A stretch of DNA of 64,000 bases from Leishmania donovani (lineage: Eukaryota > Euglenozoa > Kinetoplastea > Trypanosomatida > Trypanosomatidae), in the NCBI RefSeq assembly GCF_000227135.1, contig NC_018262.1, positions 1,188,223 to 1,252,222 of the forward strand, given 5' to 3'. Every line of letters starts with the position of its first letter. The stretch's first letter is position 1. The position numbers and the translations under genes are program-made. Positions 58,946 through 64,000 of this stretch are shown here, in pieces. Under the pieces are notes generated by a model that did not search any database, was not told where the DNA came from, and was given only the letters and a program-made list of their open reading frames with translations.

Positions 58946-59318
58946 TTGCTTCCAGCGTGTTGTTCTACCACGCACACGCCAACGAATGAGCGCACACGCA
59001 ACCACAGCTCACCCACCTCTGCGGCACCACGGCTACACTCTGGTCGTCTAGGGCGCACCGCCCTCTGCCGCGAAATCGAGCCGCGCGCCTCGGGCGCCAG
59101 ACGGGCCTCCGCTGGGGCGCATGCCTCGATCCAAGCAGGGTCGCCTGCAGCGTCCTGCGCTCCAGGGCAGTGGCGACGGCGTCTCTGTCGCCCGCGTAAC
59201 AGGGGGCGGCCACCGCGCACGCCGCACGAGCTCGAGGAGGAGGCGGGCCAGCCTCGGGGCAGGGCCCTCTGAGACCCGGCCTGCGTGCCGTGCTCCTGCG
59301 CCCAGAGCTGCTGCAAGT
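58946..59318. repeat. GC-rich repeat alpha, copy 3 (complete)
   Basis: The only copy with both ends readable: it starts at 'ccagcgtgttgttctaccac' and ends after 'cccagagctgctgcaagt', then passes into unique sequence. It is about 373 bases and near identical to copies 1 and 2, with no beta unit attached. It lies between PLA2-like and GLO1 on the transcript strand. Confidence 0.92.
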
Positions 59319-60156
59319 CGCGCTATTCCGTGATCTGGCGCGGCGGCTCGTGACATGGGTCTCTCAATATGTGTTTTGACATTCAATAATAAGAAGGCGG
59401 CGCAAGCAGACGGTTGTGTATGTGCTATCTTCTCGGTGACTGTCGCGCATTCCGCCACAAGGGTTAAGGCCCACTCTTGCCCCTGGAGGAATACAGACTA
59501 AACTGGCGCACGGTGTTTCACTTGCTTATTCTTTATCCTTGCTCTTTCGCGCTACAGTGACTTGGCCGAGAGCAGAATAGTGTGCGAATGGTCTATTGGC
59601 CCAGCGGCAGCGATAGCGGACCCACGCCAGAATTCTCCCATCTGCAACATCGGAAGAAAAAAAAAGAGAACGGTAAAAGGAACGAGCTTGACGACTTCCT
59701 TTTGCTTTTTTGTTTGGCGCCATACGCCGGCAACGGTCGCGCAGCACCCCTTTGCGCTGCGCACCGATGAGCTGCATGGGTGGGTAGGGAGACATCATGG
59801 TGAAATAAGAGACGCGCGGTTAAGACAGCGGTGTGCAGTAGCGCCGCACGACAGTCCGACACACTCTTAAAACGGAAAGAAAGAGGCAAACCACCTCGGG
59901 AGTGTGTCAAGCGATCTCAAGAGAGCTCGCTGTTTCTGCGTGTGTATGAGGGAGAGAGAGTTGGCAGCACTTCAATAGCCCTCGTAAAGCAGAAGTCGCA
60001 TTGTTTTCATCACCCAGCTAGCTTGCCACCGTGCGAGGACTCGCATCGCTGTTTTCGTGGACTACGGTTCTCTGCATCTCTGCCTCTCGTTGCTGGCATG
60101 GCCGGAAACAGGGAGACAGCTTATGGTGGCTCGGCGTGTAAAGTGGCAAACAACCT
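59319..60156. other. Intergenic region downstream of the PLA2-like gene
   Basis: Likely 3' UTR of the lipase gene. An A8 run lies near 59658. No coding or RNA feature was recognised. Confidence 0.55.
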
Positions 60157-61548
60157 TTACCCCCTCAGCGCAGCGGCGAGCGCCGAGTCGTTGAGAAGTT
60201 TGGTGTCGAGGGGCAACGGGCCGGAGACCTTTTCAATGAACCGCAGTGTGTCTGCTGCGAACGCTACAATGCAGCCTCTCGGTGACGCCGTCATGTAAGC
60301 GGCGCGGTACAGCACCGGACTGAACAATGAGACGTCCGTGCACGTCAAGTGCCCAGTGCCGCGGTAGTCCTTTATCGTGTACCATGACGTCTTCATTACC
60401 TTCAGCTTGGCGTCGACTGCTGCCACAAGAGCGCTCTCCTCAGTCGAGCGCGGCTGCGCATCGACGATGGCCTTGACCTCCTCAAAGAACGCGTGCTGCT
60501 CCTTGCTCCGCACCCACTCCTCAGAGAAGATCTGCAGCGTTGGTGTGGTGAAGTGGACCGGTTGCTTCCTGTCCGTGAGCTTGTCGTAGAACATCGTCTT
60601 CCGCAGCGGGATCATCCACGGGTCGTAGACGACAGTGCTGGCGACGCTGCTCACGCCGCCCCTTTCACTCGCGTCTTGCGTGTCATTCAGGGCAGCCGCC
60701 AGGCATGTCGCGCCGCCAAACGAATGCCCAACGAGGTGAACGCGCGGCTCCCTTGCGATGTACGTGTCCACCGTCTCCTTGTCGTACCCGAGCGCGAGCA
60801 GTAGCTCGCCGCTGCGGATGCGCTTGATTGTGTTGAGGGTCTCTCGGATGCGAACCTCTAGCTGCGGAGCGCGATCCTCCGTGGTCCAGCCTACCTGGGT
60901 GTTCAGCGAAATGCGAATCTCCCTCCCGGCGTCGCGGCAGAAAGCAGCGCTGCCGTCCATGTGCGACAGGGCAAACACGACGGCACCGCGCGCAGCGAGG
61001 TCCATCAGCAGTGTGCTGTACAAGTGCGGAAATCCGGCAAGACCGTGGCTGAACACGATCATCGGGCGTGGGATGCCATCGTGCTGGAAGAGCGGCGCCG
61101 GCTCCGCGTCGGGTCGCATCTTCCTGCGCAGAAGGCAAAGGTCTTTCACCAGTGCGTAGGGAACTTTACTGTAGCTGGCCATGCCAGCCAGGTAACCGCG
61201 CTCGCCAAACGGAATGTACTGGATTCCGCTCCGCGGCGTGCCGCTGGTGGTCGGGTAGACGATGGTGACAGGGGGCTTCATGGCACCGCGCTCACCACAC
61301 ACCTCACGCGTGCCCACGTTGAACTTTCCCCCGAGCGGGGAAAAGCACTGCAAGGGCTGAACGTAGAAGGCGGCGCACGTCACAAGTGAGCCCACACAGG
61401 TCATCATGAGGCACGTCTTCCAATCCACCCCCCACGCCGCCGCAAGGCATGACAGCAGCACCGACGACCCGGCCGGCAGGTAGTGAATAGACAAGATGTA
61501 GTCGAAGATCGGGTGCATTGCGCGCGATGCGTGTGTGCGCCTGTACAT
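60157..61548 (-). CDS. Phospholipase A2-like / PAF acetylhydrolase II family lipase
   Basis: This 463-residue protein starts at the first ATG after a pyrimidine tract (61546-61548); a second ATG at 61516-61518 would give 453 residues. Two hydrophobic segments near the N terminus ('SSVLLSCLAAAWGV' and 'SLVTCAAFYV') suggest membrane attachment. The alpha/beta-hydrolase core has the oxyanion 'IVFSHGLAGFPHLYS', nucleophile Ser276 in 'VHLVGHSFGGATCLA', Asp309 in 'VYDPWMIPL' and His400 in 'GTGHLTCTD', the full PAF-AH triad. Family members release short or oxidised sn-2 acyl groups from phospholipids. I recall a phospholipase A2-like gene next to glyoxalase I in L. major, which fits the order here. 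Confidence 0.87.
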   Translation of the reverse strand: MYRRTHASRAMHPIFDYILSIHYLPAGSSVLLSCLAAAWGVDWKTCLMMTCVGSLVTCAAFYVQPLQCFSPLGGKFNVGTREVCGERGAMKPPVTIVYPTTSGTPRSGIQYIPFGERGYLAGMASYSKVPYALVKDLCLLRRKMRPDAEPAPLFQHDGIPRPMIVFSHGLAGFPHLYSTLLMDLAARGAVVFALSHMDGSAAFCRDAGREIRISLNTQVGWTTEDRAPQLEVRIRETLNTIKRIRSGELLLALGYDKETVDTYIAREPRVHLVGHSFGGATCLAAALNDTQDASERGGVSSVASTVVYDPWMIPLRKTMFYDKLTDRKQPVHFTTPTLQIFSEEWVRSKEQHAFFEEVKAIVDAQPRSTEESALVAAVDAKLKVMKTSWYTIKDYRGTGHLTCTDVSLFSPVLYRAAYMTASPRGCIVAFAADTLRFIEKVSGPLPLDTKLLNDSALAAALRG

Positions 61549-61553
61549 AGAGA

Positions 61554-61571
61554 ATATATATATATATATAT
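61554..61571. repeat. (TA)n microsatellite just upstream of the PLA2-like start
   Basis: Nine TA-type dinucleotides within the predicted 5' UTR of the lipase gene, a few bases before its first ATG. Confidence 0.9.
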
Positions 61572-62256
61572 GATCAGCTTGCGCGTTTTTAGATCTAATG
61601 TGTAAGTGGGGTAGGGGTCGCCCTGTCACAGCTTGCCGCGGCAGAAATGGCGCGCCGAGGGCTTGCGTGCGTATCTGTGACTCACCGGCAGAGAAAAACA
61701 AAAGAAAAGGACAAGGCGGCGCAACAACCTTCGCACCAAAAAACAGTATAGCAAAATGCATGTAGAACAAAAAAAGCAAGAAAGGGGGTGAGGGACAAAA
61801 ATACATCAACGCAGAGACAAGCGCCACGGTACAGGTGAGCCTCGTAAACGTGCATCATGGCAGGAGGCCCATGAAAGTGAGGAGTGCGCTCATAGCGTGG
61901 CTAGTGAGCTGCATGTCTGCGGTCGCCCCGCAGACTTGGTAGGATCGCACGGAAGGTGAAAACTCCGGGTATAAAGTCGCATGAGCAGCGGTACATCACA
62001 TCAATGCACGTTTACGCCGTGTCTTGTTTTTTTTTTTTTATTTATCTCTACTGATCTTGCTTTTTTATGACTTCATCGGTGCGCGTTTTGGCTCTGCACT
62101 ACGACGCGTCAGTGTTGTGAGGGCATAGCACAAGAGGAGCTCCATAGAGGTACACACGCACACACAACACGCGCGGCGCAGGCCTCAGTCTCCTTTCTGA
62201 CGCTCCGCCAAGGCGCGATGCACGGCGAGTATACAGCCTCATGAAGCAGACGCTGC
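61572..62256. other. Intergenic region
   Basis: Contains a minus-strand pyrimidine tract (about 61690-61720) that probably serves the PLA2-like gene, and a plus-strand T12 run near 62028-62039. No gene is seen. Confidence 0.6.
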
Positions 62257-63057
62257 TTACAAAAACGGAATCCCGACGATGGTGCGCACCTTGTATCTCT
62301 TGTACGCCTCCCCAAAGTAGTCTGGTCGCTGCAGCGTGGCCTCCTCGTAGGCGATGCGGTACCGGAAGAAGTACCAGGTTACCCCCGTGTGGACCACGGC
62401 GGAGACCGGGTTTGCCAGAATCCACTGCGCGCAACACGTGCGCCAAAACCATCCAAAGTAGGCCGGGTGGCGCAGATATCGGTACAGGCCATGCGTTACA
62501 AGCTGATGGCCGGAGTGCCGCTCATGCTCAATCATGAGGGAAAAGTTGGAGCCGCACTGCAGCATTGACACGACGCGGATGCCGTAGAAAACAAGGACAA
62601 GAAATGTGAAGAGCAGCGCCGAGGTGTAGTTCACTCGCAAGAAAAAACCAAGCAGCGTATGGCGAGTGGGGTCCAGTTTCCACCTCTCAGGGATGGCGTA
62701 TGCCTCCACAAAAAATTCCAGCAGCGCAGTTCCACTCGCGATGAGGTACGGTATCGAGTGAAACACCATGAAGGCATCCGGGTGGGTGTCGTGAGGGCGA
62801 GTGAACGCGGCAACAAGGAACTCCAGGACATGGAAGGCAATATGCACAGCAAGAATATACAGCCCAAGAGCGAATAGGCTGTCGTTGTGCGTGTGCCATC
62901 CATGTGCAGCGAGAAGTACGCCGGCCAAGGCCAGCACACCAAGGGCGAAGGCAATCAAGGCCGTTTCCAAGATGAGGTTGCGCTGCAACTCACGATTGAT
63001 GCGCCTGATCTCTTCCTTCTCGCCCGCCCCCTGCTGCCGTGCGCTCGAATGACTCAT
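62257..63057 (-). CDS. Isoprenylcysteine carboxyl methyltransferase (ICMT/Ste14-like)
   Basis: This 266-residue protein starts at ATG 63055-63057. It has about seven to eight hydrophobic segments. The family's C-terminal catalytic block is clear: 'HQLVTHGLYRYLRHPAYFGW' (the AdoMet-contacting H..GxYxxxRHPxYxG motif), then 'YRIAYEEATLQRPDYFGEAY' with the conserved Glu pair, and 'KRYKVRTIVGIPFL' at the end. ICMT methylates the farnesyl- or geranylgeranyl-cysteine left after CaaX cleavage, on the ER membrane, completing maturation of small GTPases. The length fits eukaryotic ICMT (about 240-290 residues). Confidence 0.93.
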   Translation of the reverse strand: MSHSSARQQGAGEKEEIRRINRELQRNLILETALIAFALGVLALAGVLLAAHGWHTHNDSLFALGLYILAVHIAFHVLEFLVAAFTRPHDTHPDAFMVFHSIPYLIASGTALLEFFVEAYAIPERWKLDPTRHTLLGFFLRVNYTSALLFTFLVLVFYGIRVVSMLQCGSNFSLMIEHERHSGHQLVTHGLYRYLRHPAYFGWFWRTCCAQWILANPVSAVVHTGVTWYFFRYRIAYEEATLQRPDYFGEAYKRYKVRTIVGIPFL

Positions 63058-64000
63058 TGCCTAAGTGGGCCCTGGGCCTTGAAGTCGATGGGGCCCATCC
63101 AGGGAAAAGACGGAGTGGCATACGCGCCCACCACGACAACGACAGCGGGTGTATTACCGCTCCGAGGCAGAAGCCACTTCCACCTTCGGACTAAACGAAT
63201 GCTTGATCGAGGTTTCCCAAAACGAGGTGGCGAAGGGATGAAGTGGACATGCGAGCAGAGAGAACAAGGTGGAAAGAACACGACAAGCACGGAGAGGTCA
63301 GTAAAGCCCGAGTAAAGCGCTCAGTCGCCGAAAGGGGTGGGGTGGTGAGGGGTAGCGTCGCAGGAATTCGGCTTTGGCAAGTCGGCGAGCACGGCGCCGC
63401 CAAAGTGGTATAGGCTCCCCTCGCTTTCTCTTGTTGCTCGTGACGAGGACACATGTTCACGCCCGCCGTCACCGCGCTAATCAGCAAGTAGACAGCGGCA
63501 GGTGAGAAACCCACCGAGCACGCCAACCATGGTCATTGATCGCTTCTCGATTGCTGGATCGTGCGTCGCTTATTGGAGCGAGCGTGTCCCTTGCTCTTTT
63601 GCTTTTTTTTTCTTCGGCACGTGCTCATTCGCCGTGTGGACGCACGAGACAACAACACAGATGGCCCGCTCCATGAAATCCTCAACACGGGCGGCAGCAC
63701 TCGGATAGGAAAGGATGGAAAGTGAGGAGGTGTGGGACACAGCACCGTGAAAGAAGCAAAACGCACATGTGATGCGGCCCGAAAGAAGAAATCACGCTCG
63801 CACACCGCGGTCCACGAGGCCACTCCATTGGGCCGGAAGGAGCAAGCAAAGAAACTACAGCAGAAACACCAGAGGACCGCATCTGAGATGTTAAGAGCCA
63901 GCGACGCGGGAGCAGGAGGCACATCTTCTACGGCACCGAAACAGCAAAGAGGGAGGGAGGGGGAGGAGGACCTACGTGCGATAATGGGCAAGCCGCACCT
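63058..64000. other. Right-end intergenic region
   Basis: About 940 bases upstream of the ICMT gene. A T8-type run lies near 63604. Open frames on both strands overlap and carry nothing I recognise. A further gene may start beyond the window. Confidence 0.5.

Noticed and set aside
61553..61827. N-terminal extension of the PLA2-like protein
   Set aside because: The frame runs through a pyrimidine tract, an acceptor AG and the TA microsatellite; the first ATG after the acceptor is 61548.

Overview
The window looks like nuclear DNA of a trypanosomatid close to Leishmania (Leishmaniinae). It is GC-rich, and every convincing protein gene is an intron-less ORF on the minus strand, as expected for one polycistronic directional gene cluster. 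Pyrimidine tracts followed by AG trans-splice acceptors sit just upstream of many start codons. Intergenic spacers are long (0.5-5.7 kb) and full of A/T runs and CA/GT microsatellites. No strand switch, tRNA, rRNA, CRISPR array or bacterial-style operon was seen. The glyoxalase I and phospholipase A2-like gene pair near the right end recalls a neighbourhood I remember from L. major chromosome 35. That placement is from memory and was not checked.

Layout, left to right (transcription runs right to left). 1-12.7 kb: small basic protein, pseudokinase, TRAPP subunit (TRAPPC1/Bet5-like), SpoU-type RNA methyltransferase, a large protein resembling a DUF5939-adenylate cyclase fusion with degenerate catalytic motifs, and a Tctex1 dynein light chain. 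12.7-18.4 kb: gene-free except for a decayed ingi/L1Tc-type retroelement and one locus of a GC-rich repeat interrupted by an assembly gap. 18.4-24.3 kb: coiled-coil protein and dolichol kinase. 24.3-27.7 kb: gene-free, with a small gap. 27.7-41 kb: a TYW4-like methyltransferase-Kelch-JmjC fusion, a large mitochondrial PPR protein, a DENN-domain protein and a TPR-like protein. 41-45.2 kb: gene-free with a second decayed retroelement. 45.2-53.9 kb: mitochondrial DnaJ, a DEDDy exonuclease fused to four zinc knuckles, and a membrane-anchored AlkB-like protein that lacks the expected iron ligands. 54-64 kb: glyoxalase I pseudogene, repeat cluster with two gaps, intact glyoxalase I, another repeat copy, a PAF-acetylhydrolase/PLA2-like lipase and isoprenylcysteine carboxyl methyltransferase.

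The genes do not form one pathway, which is normal for trypanosomatid clusters. Themes are mitochondrial RNA metabolism and protein folding (PPR, exonuclease, SpoU methylase, DnaJ), membrane trafficking (TRAPP, DENN), lipid and prenyl modification (dolichol kinase, ICMT, PLA2-like), and methylglyoxal detoxification (glyoxalase I). The most unusual items are the cyclase-like protein, the ligand-less AlkB-like protein, the zinc-knuckle exonuclease, the pseudokinase, the glyoxalase pseudogene and the homogeneous GC-rich repeat that accompanies both glyoxalase copies. Start codons were chosen as true ATGs, near a plausible splice acceptor where one could be seen. Several longer open frames begin only with GTG or TTG and were trimmed.
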